Made by a program: the position numbers and the translations under genes
From: HT1-32 sp040219025
GTDB lineage: Bacteria > Pseudomonadota > Alphaproteobacteria > Rhodospirillales > HT1-32
Direction of reading: 5' to 3'
Length of the DNA stretch: 64,000 nucleotides
Assembly (NCBI GenBank): GCA_040219025.1
Contig: JAVJTE010000025.1
Location: 62,001 to 126,000 of the forward strand
Shown here: positions 25,042 through 32,964 of the stretch, piece after piece
How the letters are laid out: each line of letters opens with the position of its first letter
Numbering within the stretch: the stretch's first letter is position 1
Notes under the pieces: model-generated
Seen by the model: the letters and a program-made list of their open reading frames with translations, nothing else
What the model was told of the DNA's origin: nothing
The model's database searches: none

Positions 25042-26385
25042 TCAGGCCTGGCCAGTCCGTGCATTGATTGTCTGGTCAAGGCGCTTGCTGATTTCATCGA
25101 GTGACTCACGGTCTGTCTCCAGACGGAGCAGTTCCTTGCCGAATGCCAGTGCCCGCTCCCCCTCCTCGCGAATTGCATCGAGGTGACCCGGATCAACTAT
25201 CGACGCCAGCTCCACCAGCGCGTTCAGGATACCGCAGATCACCTCCGCATGGGCGCCACCGTCCCGCACAATCGGTCGCCAAGCACGTTCGAGCAGATCA
25301 GCATAGGTCTGTCGCCTCACCCTGACGCGACCATCACACAGAACCGCGGCAGGATAATCCTCCGGCGGTACCTTGCCGGCGGTGCTCAACAGGCTGATGA
25401 GATAGTCGATACAGGCCAGTGCGGATTTCGGATCATTGATCCCCGGTGACAGTGACCGGCTGGCCACTTCCGTGAGCAGTTCAATGCCCAGTTGCGGATC
25501 ATCCTGTGAACTGCGTTCTGCACCGATCACCAGCCCTGAAGCGATGCTGTCGAGCAGATCCTGATCCGGCTCCTTCAGCCCGGCAACCCAGGCAAACGGG
25601 CGACTGGCATGCAGAAAATCCCCGACATGGCAGACAAACTGCAGCCGCAGGTCATGTTCATCGAGGATCGATCCGATCGGTTCAAAATCGATCAGCTGGA
25701 TATAACCGGCAGACCCGGCATAAACCGGCAACCCGCCGCTGTCTTTCGTTATCTCCTGCCATTCCCGGTCGGCCGGACCTCCGGCACCATCGTCTGCTTC
25801 AAGATAGTTCTCCAGAACCCGGCGGGCCTGCCCTGCCAGCCGCTCGATCACCCGGTTGAGTTTGAGCGCGTCAGCCACATGGTGAATCCACTGCAACAGA
25901 TAGCGCAGGGATATCGCCACCAGCAAAATCGCCCCAAAGAAAACCAGCGTTACAGCAGCTTCACTGTAGGCACCAAGTCCGAACAGCATCAGCGCCGTGA
26001 TCGAGAACACGAACGTCGCCAGGAAAATGCCCAGCGCGTTCTGGGTGACGGGGTCCGCCATCAGTTCGGGAACAGCACGTGGCGTCGCCTGACCGGCAAC
26101 CAGGTTCAGGACCAGCATCAGCGCCGACAGGACAAGGGTTGAGACGGTCAGCATGCTGCCCGACAGCAGCTGGAGAATATCCCGGACAAAGACAGGTTCG
26201 ACCGTCGGCAACCATCGCAGTGCCTCCAGCGGCAGCAACGCATCCGCAGCCGCCAGCAAAATCGCAAAACCCGCTGCCAGCAGACAAAAGGCCGATGGCC
26301 GGAACCACAGCGCGGAACGAATCGCCCGTAACTGCCCTTTCAGATAAGAATGCACGACATTGCCTTTCAGTATCCCGACACCCAT
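25042..26385 (-). CDS. DUF2254 family membrane protein
   Basis: A 447-residue protein of the DUF2254 family. The first half has about four membrane helices, at residues roughly 31-52, 68-95, 115-137 and 142-162, including LLSGSMLTVSTLVLSALMLVLNLVAGQATPR, a family hallmark. The second half is soluble, with GYIQLID near residue 225, GLVIGAERSSQDDPQLGIELLTEVASRSLSPGINDP, and a C-terminal helical part. The function is unknown. It is transcribed alone and leftward. Confidence 0.85.
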   Translation of the reverse strand: MGVGILKGNVVHSYLKGQLRAIRSALWFRPSAFCLLAAGFAILLAAADALLPLEALRWLPTVEPVFVRDILQLLSGSMLTVSTLVLSALMLVLNLVAGQATPRAVPELMADPVTQNALGIFLATFVFSITALMLFGLGAYSEAAVTLVFFGAILLVAISLRYLLQWIHHVADALKLNRVIERLAGQARRVLENYLEADDGAGGPADREWQEITKDSGGLPVYAGSAGYIQLIDFEPIGSILDEHDLRLQFVCHVGDFLHASRPFAWVAGLKEPDQDLLDSIASGLVIGAERSSQDDPQLGIELLTEVASRSLSPGINDPKSALACIDYLISLLSTAGKVPPEDYPAAVLCDGRVRVRRQTYADLLERAWRPIVRDGGAHAEVICGILNALVELASIVDPGHLDAIREEGERALAFGKELLRLETDRESLDEISKRLDQTINARTGQA

Positions 26386-26448
26386 TGCGCCACAAGTATA
26401 CGACCTGACCAGGCTGCCGGTTCCGGGCGGGTTACGGGCAAAACCGGG

Positions 26449-27663
26449 TCAGACGGTCTCCGCTTCTGACTTCGGCACCAGCAGGGTCAGCACATTTGCC
26501 ACCAGCATCGACGCCGCAAGACAGTAGAAAACCGGCAACAGACCGTAATTGTCGGCAATCAGCCCGCCAATCACCGGAATCGGAATGATCAGCAGCGACT
26601 GGAAGCCGAACATCAGGCTGGTCGCCGATCCGCCCATGTTGCCCGGTGCCATATCCATCATCCATGAATGCATCACCGGGCGTGCTGCATACAGGAAGAA
26701 GCCCAGCACCGCGACACCGGCCACAAACACAAACGGGCTTTCGATAAAGGTCAGGGCGATGATGACAACGGTCGAGGTCCACAGACCCCCGATGATGATC
26801 GGCCGCCGACCGACCTTGTCCGACAGATGCCCGGCAACAGGTGTCGCCACCATGCCGCCGATCTGCATGGCGGCCAGTGTCACCCCCATGATGACCGGCG
26901 ACATGCCCAGATCTTCCTTCAGGTAGAACGGCAGAAAGAACAGCAGCCCGGCCTGGGCTCCGCTGCGGAAGGCGGCCAGCGCACAGAGCAGCATGATACC
27001 CCGGTGTTTCAGCAACCCCTTCATGCCGCTGAAATAGTCGCGGCCCTTCATTCCCTTTTCCACCGGCTTTCCCGCATCCGTGCGTTTGAGGCCAAAGAAC
27101 AGCAGCGCAGCAACCATCAGTGCCGGCACCGCATTGACCATCGCCGTCTGCTGCCAGGTCATGAACAGCATCAGCGTACCCGCCGCGACCGGCGCCAGCA
27201 GGTCGCCCAGACTGGCCCCCATCGCATGGATCGACAGGGCAAAGCCCCGTTGCTCCGGGAAAGCTTTTGACAGGTAGGAAATTGCGGCGGGATGCCAGAG
27301 CATGTTGGTCGCGCCGATAACGGCGACAAAGATGCAGATCAGCAGATAGACGCCGGTGAAGCCAACCCCGAGCAGCGCCAGCGCACAGACCCCCAGCGCG
27401 AAGACCTGCCAGAACACCCTTTTCCCGGTCATGTCGACCAGCGTTCCGCTGGGCAGATTCGCCGCGAAAGAGGCGATATAGAAGATACTCCAGAAGACTG
27501 CTACCTCCGCCGTCGTGACGCCGAGTTCTTCCTTCATATAGGGGGCGAGGAACAGAAAGATCGCGGCAATCCAGTGGATCCCGCAATGGCCGAGCCCGAC
27601 CAGTGACATCGGCAATTCAAGGCGCGGCAACCAGCCGGTCTTCGTCTGTTCCTGTATATTCAT
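26449..27663 (-). CDS. Major facilitator superfamily transporter
   Basis: A 404-residue protein with 12 predicted membrane helices in two six-helix halves. The loop between helices 2 and 3 is LPSGTLVDMTGKRVF and the matching loop in the second half is VAGHLSDKVGRRP, both versions of the MFS loop motif. A charged central loop (KRTDAGKPVEKGMKGRDYF) separates the halves. The overall look is that of the fosmidomycin-resistance-like and related drug exporters, but the substrate is not known. Leftward and alone; the gap to the RraA-like gene is about 290 bases, with no recognised feature. Confidence 0.88.
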   Translation of the reverse strand: MNIQEQTKTGWLPRLELPMSLVGLGHCGIHWIAAIFLFLAPYMKEELGVTTAEVAVFWSIFYIASFAANLPSGTLVDMTGKRVFWQVFALGVCALALLGVGFTGVYLLICIFVAVIGATNMLWHPAAISYLSKAFPEQRGFALSIHAMGASLGDLLAPVAAGTLMLFMTWQQTAMVNAVPALMVAALLFFGLKRTDAGKPVEKGMKGRDYFSGMKGLLKHRGIMLLCALAAFRSGAQAGLLFFLPFYLKEDLGMSPVIMGVTLAAMQIGGMVATPVAGHLSDKVGRRPIIIGGLWTSTVVIIALTFIESPFVFVAGVAVLGFFLYAARPVMHSWMMDMAPGNMGGSATSLMFGFQSLLIIPIPVIGGLIADNYGLLPVFYCLAASMLVANVLTLLVPKSEAETV

Positions 27664-27955
27664 GAATCTGTTTCCTGGTTCGGTATCGAGGCGGAGGGTC
27701 GCAAAGGGGGGCGCACCGACAGAAACATCGGCGCAAGGTGCAGGCTAGGCAGACCAAAAGACTGAACCCCCGACCGGCGAAAATCCAGTCGCAATATCAC
27801 CCCCGGACGAAATCTGCCCTGACCGGCCTGCTGTCACATGATTGCCGCAGCGGGTCGCATTCAAGGCTTTGGCAACGGCCAGTTGCTGTTGTATCACGGT
27901 AGCAATGATAACAGCTGCCCGACGGGCGCTAAGCTATTCAGCCAAGGATTTTGAA

Positions 27956-28666
27956 ATGACCGCCTACGACCCTCAGATCATCAAGGATTTCGAGAGCATC
28001 ACGACAGCCACCCTGACCACAGTCCTGCTCAAGAAAGGACTGCGGAATGTCTGGATCCGGGGATCTTTCCCCCTGCGTGAAGGCCAGAAACGCCTTGCAG
28101 GCCCGGCCTTCACACTCCGCTTCATCCCGGCCCGCGAAGATCTCGCCACGCCGGAATCATGGTCTTCACCGATCTCCACCCGCGGCGCCATCGAGGCCAT
28201 GCCGGAAGGCTGTATCGCGGTCACCGGTGCCGGCGACTGTACCGACGCGGGTATCTTTGGTGATATTCTCTGCCAGCGTATGGCCGTCCGCAAGGTAGCC
28301 GCCCTCGTCACCGACGGCGTTGTGCGCGACCTTGAAGGCGTGCTGGATACCGGCCTGCCGGTATGGGCCTCCGGTGCGGCGGCTCCGCCCTCGGTTGCCG
28401 GGCTGACCTTCGTGAACTGGGAAGAGCCGGTTGGCTGTGGCGGTGTTGCGATCTTCCCGGGCGATATGATCGTTGCCGACCGCGACGGCGCAGTGGTCAT
28501 CCCGCAGAAGCTGGTGAATGACGTTCACAAGGCCTCGCTCGATCAGGAAGAACTGGAAGCCTGGATCCTCGGCGAGGTCCGTAATGGTGCCGTGCTTCCC
28601 GGTCTCTATCCGGCGAATGAGGAGAACAAAAAACGGTTTGAAGCTTTCAGAAAGTCCACTCGATAG
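27956..28666 (+). CDS. RraA-like / HMG aldolase family protein
   Basis: A 236-residue protein of the RraA-like fold. The ATG at 27956 has an AAGGA site; a longer reading frame upstream contains a Cys-rich stretch unlike the family. The core features are GPAFTLRF near residue 50, GDCTDAGIFGDILCQRMAVRKVAALVTDGVVRDLEGV (about 92-127) with the conserved D-G-x-x-R-D motif, and GDMIVADRDGAVVIP at 175-190. Related proteins are class II aldolases for 4-hydroxy-4-methyl-2-oxoglutarate and 4-carboxy-4-hydroxy-2-oxoadipate, which also decarboxylate oxaloacetate. Without neighbours of an aromatic pathway the substrate is open. Confidence 0.85.
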   Translation: MTAYDPQIIKDFESITTATLTTVLLKKGLRNVWIRGSFPLREGQKRLAGPAFTLRFIPAREDLATPESWSSPISTRGAIEAMPEGCIAVTGAGDCTDAGIFGDILCQRMAVRKVAALVTDGVVRDLEGVLDTGLPVWASGAAAPPSVAGLTFVNWEEPVGCGGVAIFPGDMIVADRDGAVVIPQKLVNDVHKASLDQEELEAWILGEVRNGAVLPGLYPANEENKKRFEAFRKSTR

Positions 28667-28684
28667 TTTCTGCCACAGGTTAAT

Positions 28685-28742
28685 GCGAATGACTTGCAAT
28701 AGCTTTGCGACATGCCTATAGTCGCAAATGACAGTCGTTCGC
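28685..28742 (+). promoter_or_regulatory. Promoter with two Fur-like palindromic operators upstream of the iron transporter
   Basis: A sigma70-type promoter is visible: TTGCAA at 28694-28699, a 17-base spacer and TATAGT at 28717-28722. Two 19-base sequences with the 9-1-9 layout of Fur boxes flank it. Box 1 is GCGAATGACTTGCAATAGC (28685-28703), covering the -35. Box 2 is GCAAATGACAGTCGTTCGC (28724-28742), just after the -10, with 7 of 9 pairs matched. The outer arms also match each other (AATGCGAATGAC and GTCGTTCGCATT, one mismatch). Binding there would block RNA polymerase, so iron repression of the transporter genes that follow is inferred. Confidence 0.7.
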
Positions 28743-28767
28743 ATTTAACAACCAGAGAGACTTAATA

Positions 28768-29796
28768 ATGTTACGTCGTTCCCTAACTCTCGCCGCCGCA
28801 ACCATGGTCGGCATGACCGGTGCCATTGCCACATCTCAGGCTGCCGGTGACGTGAACCTCTATTCCTATCGTCAGGAATTTCTGGTTCGCCCGTTTCTCG
28901 AAAAGTTCGAGGCGGATACCGACATCAAGGTTAATGTTGTCTATGCCAGCGACGGTATTCTTGAGCGGCTGAAGGCGGAAGGGTCAAACAGTCCGGCGGA
29001 TGTCGTGCTGACAGTCGATATTGCCCGGCTGAAAGCCATCGCCGACGAAGGACTGTTCCAGCCGGTTTCCTCCCCGGTTCTGGAAAAGAACGTTCCGGAT
29101 CAGTATGTTGGTGATGATGGCGGATGGTACGCCCTGACCCTGCGCTCGCGTATTCTTTATACCTCCCGGGAGCGGGTTCCGGAGGGTGCCATTACCAGTT
29201 ACGAAGACCTTGCTGATCCGAAATGGAAAGGCCGTATCTGTACGCGGTCGGGCAAGCATGTCTACAATCGCTCGCTGATTGCGTCGATGATCGCCGCTCA
29301 CGGTGAAGAAAAAGCCGAGGAATGGGCAAAAGGCGTTGTCGCCAACTTCGCCCGCAAGCCGCAGGGTAACGACCGGGCCCAGGTCAAGGCGGTTCATGAG
29401 GGTCAGTGCGATATTGCCATCGGTAATACCTACTACTACGCCCTGATGAAAAATAATGACAAGGAGCCGGAGCAGAAAGACTGGGCTGCCTCTGTACGTC
29501 CGGTCTTCCCGAACCAGGACGGTCGCGGAGCACATGTGAATGCCTCAGGTGCCGGTGTCCTGAAATCTGCGAAGAACAAGGACAATGCCGTAAAATTGCT
29601 GGAATTCCTGTCGAGCGACATCGCACAGGAAATGTACGGCGAGCTGAACCACGAATATCCGGTAAAGCCGGGCGTTCCGCAAAGCGCCGAGGTTCGCAGC
29701 TGGGGCGATGTCAAATTTGACACGCTGGCCTTGTCGGAAATTGCCGACAATGCCGAAGCTGCTGCCCGCCTGGCAGATCGCGCCGGATGGCAGTGA
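28768..29796 (+). CDS. Iron(III) ABC transporter substrate-binding protein (FutA/FbpA-like)
   Basis: A 342-residue periplasmic protein with a signal peptide ending near residue 26 (ATSQAAG). It starts the mature chain with VNLYSYRQEF. The tyrosine cluster GNTYYYALM (Y222-Y224) and upstream tyrosines Y32/Y34 and Y166 match the iron-binding tyrosines of the FutA/FbpA family. The segment LADPKWKGRICTRSGKHVYNRSL is also characteristic. It delivers ferric iron to the membrane permease. It lies 26 bases after the second Fur-like box and 25 bases before the permease gene, so it heads a two-gene operon. Confidence 0.92.
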   Translation: MLRRSLTLAAATMVGMTGAIATSQAAGDVNLYSYRQEFLVRPFLEKFEADTDIKVNVVYASDGILERLKAEGSNSPADVVLTVDIARLKAIADEGLFQPVSSPVLEKNVPDQYVGDDGGWYALTLRSRILYTSRERVPEGAITSYEDLADPKWKGRICTRSGKHVYNRSLIASMIAAHGEEKAEEWAKGVVANFARKPQGNDRAQVKAVHEGQCDIAIGNTYYYALMKNNDKEPEQKDWAASVRPVFPNQDGRGAHVNASGAGVLKSAKNKDNAVKLLEFLSSDIAQEMYGELNHEYPVKPGVPQSAEVRSWGDVKFDTLALSEIADNAEAAARLADRAGWQ

Positions 29797-29821
29797 CCTG
29801 CCAATCCCGAAGACAGGCAGC

Positions 29822-31549
29822 ATGAGCGATTCGGCTTCTGCAGCTGGCATCCTTCCGCCCTCGGACGATTCACCCCGGGTTCCTGACGGAGCCCGGGGTT
29901 TCAGCCTTTCAGATATCCGGCGTCCGGATATCTGGCTGATCCTGAGCGCGTCCATTGCGCTGCTTGTCTCGATACCCGTGATCACGGTCCTGTTGATGTC
30001 GGTCGTATCGACTGGCGATATCTGGGCACATCTCGCATCAACGGTGCTCTCGACCTACGTCGCCAACACGCTGATCCTGTTTGTCGGCGTCGGTGTCGGA
30101 ACTGTCGTGATCGGCGTCACGACAGGCTGGCTGGTCACCATGTGCCGGTTTCCCGGACAGCGGTTCTTTGAATGGGCCCTGCTGCTGCCGCTGGCGGTCC
30201 CCTCCTACATCCTGGCCTTTGTTGCAACGGACATGCTGGAATTCTCGGGTCCGCTGCAGGGCGCGCTCCGGGATATGTTCGGCTGGAAGACCCTTCAGGA
30301 TTACTGGTTCCCTGACATCCGTACGATCGGCGGGGCTATCCTGATGTTCTCGCTGACACTCTACCCTTATGTCTATCTGCTGGCGCGTTCAGCTTTTCTC
30401 CAGCAATCGGTCTGCGTGCTTGAGGTCAGCCGTACACTCGGACGCTCCGGCCTGTCCAGTTTCTTTCAGGTGGCCCTGCCGCTGGCCCGGCCCGCCATTG
30501 TTGCCGGCACCGCGCTCGCCCTGATGGAAACCCTGAATGACTATGGCACCGTCAAATATTTTGCGGTGAACACCTTCACCACCGGTATTTTCGATGTCTG
30601 GCTGTCCTACAACAACGCCGGCGGTGCGGCGCAACTTGCCAGCGTACTGCTCGGTTTCGTTATCATGCTGATCGCTCTGGAGCAGATATCAAGACGCCAG
30701 CAACGCTATCACCAGACGACCGGCAAGCTGAAGGATCTGCCCGGATACCGGCTGAGCCGCGGGCGGGCAGCAGCGGCCATGGCGGCCTGCCTGCTGCCGG
30801 TTCTGCTGGGGTTCATCTTACCGGCCTCCGTACTGGCGCATTACGCACTGGAAAGCTTTGGCGAGACCTTTGGCACCGCCTTTCTGGCGGATGCCCGTAA
30901 CAGCCTTCTGCTCGCCTCGGTCTCTGCCATCATCGCGGTATCGCTCGGGGTGTTTCTGGCCTATGCCAACCGGCTGCGTCCCGGCAGGGCACTGACTGGG
31001 CTGACGCGGTTCTCCGTTGTCGGCTATGCGGTTCCCGGTGCCGTACTGGCGCTCGGTGTCATCATCCCGTTCGGATGGCTGGACAATTACATCGACAGTC
31101 TGATGCGCTCGGCATTCGGCCACTCGACCGGACTGATTTTCAGCGGCACCGTCTTTGCCCTGGTCTTCGCCTATGTGGTCCGGTTTCTGGCCGTCTCCTA
31201 TGGCGCGGCCTCATCCGGTCTTACCAAGGTAACCCGCAATATGGACAATGCAGCACGGATGCTGGGCCGCTCGCCACTCGGTACGCTCAGTGCCGTCCAT
31301 CTGCCGCTGATCCGGGCCAGCATCATCACAGCCGGGCTGCTGGTTTTTGTCGATGTGATGAAAGAGCTGCCGATGACGCTGATCCTGCGTCCCTTCAACT
31401 TCAATACGCTGGCGACACGGACCTATGACTACGCGTCTGATGAACGGTTGTGGGAAGCCTCCCTGCCAGCGCTGTCTGTGGTTATCGTCGGCATTCTGCC
31501 CGTCATTCTGATGAGCCGCGCCCTCCGGAATTCAAGGCACGCCCATTAA
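29822..31549 (+). CDS. Iron(III) ABC transporter permease, two fused permease domains
   Basis: A 575-residue membrane protein starting at the ATG at 29822. Two homologous permease halves are fused, each with about six helices and an EAA-type loop: ARTLGRS-equivalent VSRTLGRSGLSSFFQVALPLARPAI in the first and ARMLGRSPLGTLSAVHLPLIRASI in the second. FbpB/AfuB-type iron permeases have this double layout. The loops contact the ATPase, but no ATPase gene follows: the next gene is a convergent cyclase whose stop codon overlaps this one. The ATPase must therefore be encoded elsewhere or shared. Confidence 0.92.
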   Translation: MSDSASAAGILPPSDDSPRVPDGARGFSLSDIRRPDIWLILSASIALLVSIPVITVLLMSVVSTGDIWAHLASTVLSTYVANTLILFVGVGVGTVVIGVTTGWLVTMCRFPGQRFFEWALLLPLAVPSYILAFVATDMLEFSGPLQGALRDMFGWKTLQDYWFPDIRTIGGAILMFSLTLYPYVYLLARSAFLQQSVCVLEVSRTLGRSGLSSFFQVALPLARPAIVAGTALALMETLNDYGTVKYFAVNTFTTGIFDVWLSYNNAGGAAQLASVLLGFVIMLIALEQISRRQQRYHQTTGKLKDLPGYRLSRGRAAAAMAACLLPVLLGFILPASVLAHYALESFGETFGTAFLADARNSLLLASVSAIIAVSLGVFLAYANRLRPGRALTGLTRFSVVGYAVPGAVLALGVIIPFGWLDNYIDSLMRSAFGHSTGLIFSGTVFALVFAYVVRFLAVSYGAASSGLTKVTRNMDNAARMLGRSPLGTLSAVHLPLIRASIITAGLLVFVDVMKELPMTLILRPFNFNTLATRTYDYASDERLWEASLPALSVVIVGILPVILMSRALRNSRHAH

Positions 31550-32877
31550 TCGGCGCGGGCAACCGTATAGACTTCCGTCGGCCGGGTCCGGCCCCGGACG
31601 ACCACCTTGTCGACCAGGGTGAAATCGAATTCCAGGCCCTGCCCTGCGGCCTCCATCGTCGGGCCCGTCAGCATGATGTAGGTACCGTAGTCCTTGTTCA
31701 GCTGTTCCAGCCGGGCCGCGATATTCACCTCGTCACCATGGACCGTGAACAGCAGGCGTTCCGGAGACCCCACCGCACCAGCGGTCATCAGACCGGTATT
31801 GATTCCGCAGCGGGTCCTGATCTGCAGCTGCCGTGCACCGAAACGGCGGCTTGCCATCAGTTCCTGAATGCCAAGCGCGGTCTGCAATGCGCTCGCTGCA
31901 TGTTCGCCGTCTTCCGTGACCGTGTTATAGGCAACCAGCATCGCATCCCCCTCAAACTGCACGATGGTGCCGCCGAAATCGTCAATCACTTCGGCGACCG
32001 CGGTGAAATAGTCATTCAGCAGGGCAACAAGTTCTTCCGGCTCGACTTTTTCGGATATGGTGGAGAAGCCCTCGATATCGGTAAACATGACCGTCGCTAC
32101 CTTGACTTCCGCATCCCCCGGCTGAAGCACCTTGTCCGCGCGCGTGATACGCGACGCAATCTCGGGGGAAACGAACCGCGACAGTTCCGATACGGCAGAA
32201 TGATCAGCAATCGCCGTGGTCATGGTCCGGCGGGCGCGGACCAGTGCAATGAACAGGACAAAGGTCACCATCAGGATGGACAGGATCTTGTCCACCTCCC
32301 CCCCGATCAGGATCTTGTCAGAGGTTACATATTCAACGTAATCGCGGGTGATGACCGTATCCGCAAACGGGTCCGACAGGGCATAGAACAGCATGTAGCT
32401 CCAGGCGGCGGCGGCAGTAATACCGGCGACCAGAACATAGATCGGGTCGAATCGCAGCGCCCGCAGAGAAATGAAGATGAAGACATATAACAGGGTTGGC
32501 GCTTTCAGATAAAACGGGGCCGGCTGCATGTACTGGATGTGAAAGCTCCAGATCAGCACCATCAGGATGGTGATATCGACAATCACCGAGACAAACAAAA
32601 TCCAGCTCGGCATCACCGACCTGTAGGCCATGCCAAGACGTATCACCGTGAACAGGATATAGGCACCAAGCGCCCAGGGAACCGGCTGGAAAGGATGTCC
32701 TTCCGCCGGCTGCGGTGCCAGTGCGAACAGTACCGACCAGGCGCAGACCAGCAGCAGCTGCATCCAGCCGATGAGAATTTCACTCTGCATCTGCTGGCGT
32801 TCGATCTTCTCCAGCACCCGGGCCGGCAGATTGGTTGAAGGTTTACCCCCGAACAGAAATTCAATAATGCCTGACAC
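31546..32877 (-). CDS. Membrane-bound class III adenylate/guanylate cyclase
   Basis: A 443-residue protein starting at a GTG at 32877, with GGGA 6 bases before it. Six membrane helices (about 38-214) precede a helical linker and the catalytic domain (about 255-440). Metal-binding aspartates are D267 in MFTDIEGF and D311 in FEGDAMLV. The transition-state region is GDEVNIAARLEQ. The substrate-specifying residues cannot be called with certainty, so cAMP is likely and cGMP possible. The membrane part is of the MASE2-like general type but not assigned. It ends tail-to-tail with the iron permease gene, sharing the bases TTA of their stop codons. Confidence 0.88.
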   Translation of the reverse strand: MSGIIEFLFGGKPSTNLPARVLEKIERQQMQSEILIGWMQLLLVCAWSVLFALAPQPAEGHPFQPVPWALGAYILFTVIRLGMAYRSVMPSWILFVSVIVDITILMVLIWSFHIQYMQPAPFYLKAPTLLYVFIFISLRALRFDPIYVLVAGITAAAAWSYMLFYALSDPFADTVITRDYVEYVTSDKILIGGEVDKILSILMVTFVLFIALVRARRTMTTAIADHSAVSELSRFVSPEIASRITRADKVLQPGDAEVKVATVMFTDIEGFSTISEKVEPEELVALLNDYFTAVAEVIDDFGGTIVQFEGDAMLVAYNTVTEDGEHAASALQTALGIQELMASRRFGARQLQIRTRCGINTGLMTAGAVGSPERLLFTVHGDEVNIAARLEQLNKDYGTYIMLTGPTMEAAGQGLEFDFTLVDKVVVRGRTRPTEVYTVARAD

Positions 32878-32964
32878 CTGTTTCCCGCCTTGTTCACTGT
32901 CCGGGGAAACTATAGCCCGAATGACCAGCCGAAGACCGAAGCAAATCGCTCACAGGGCGACACG

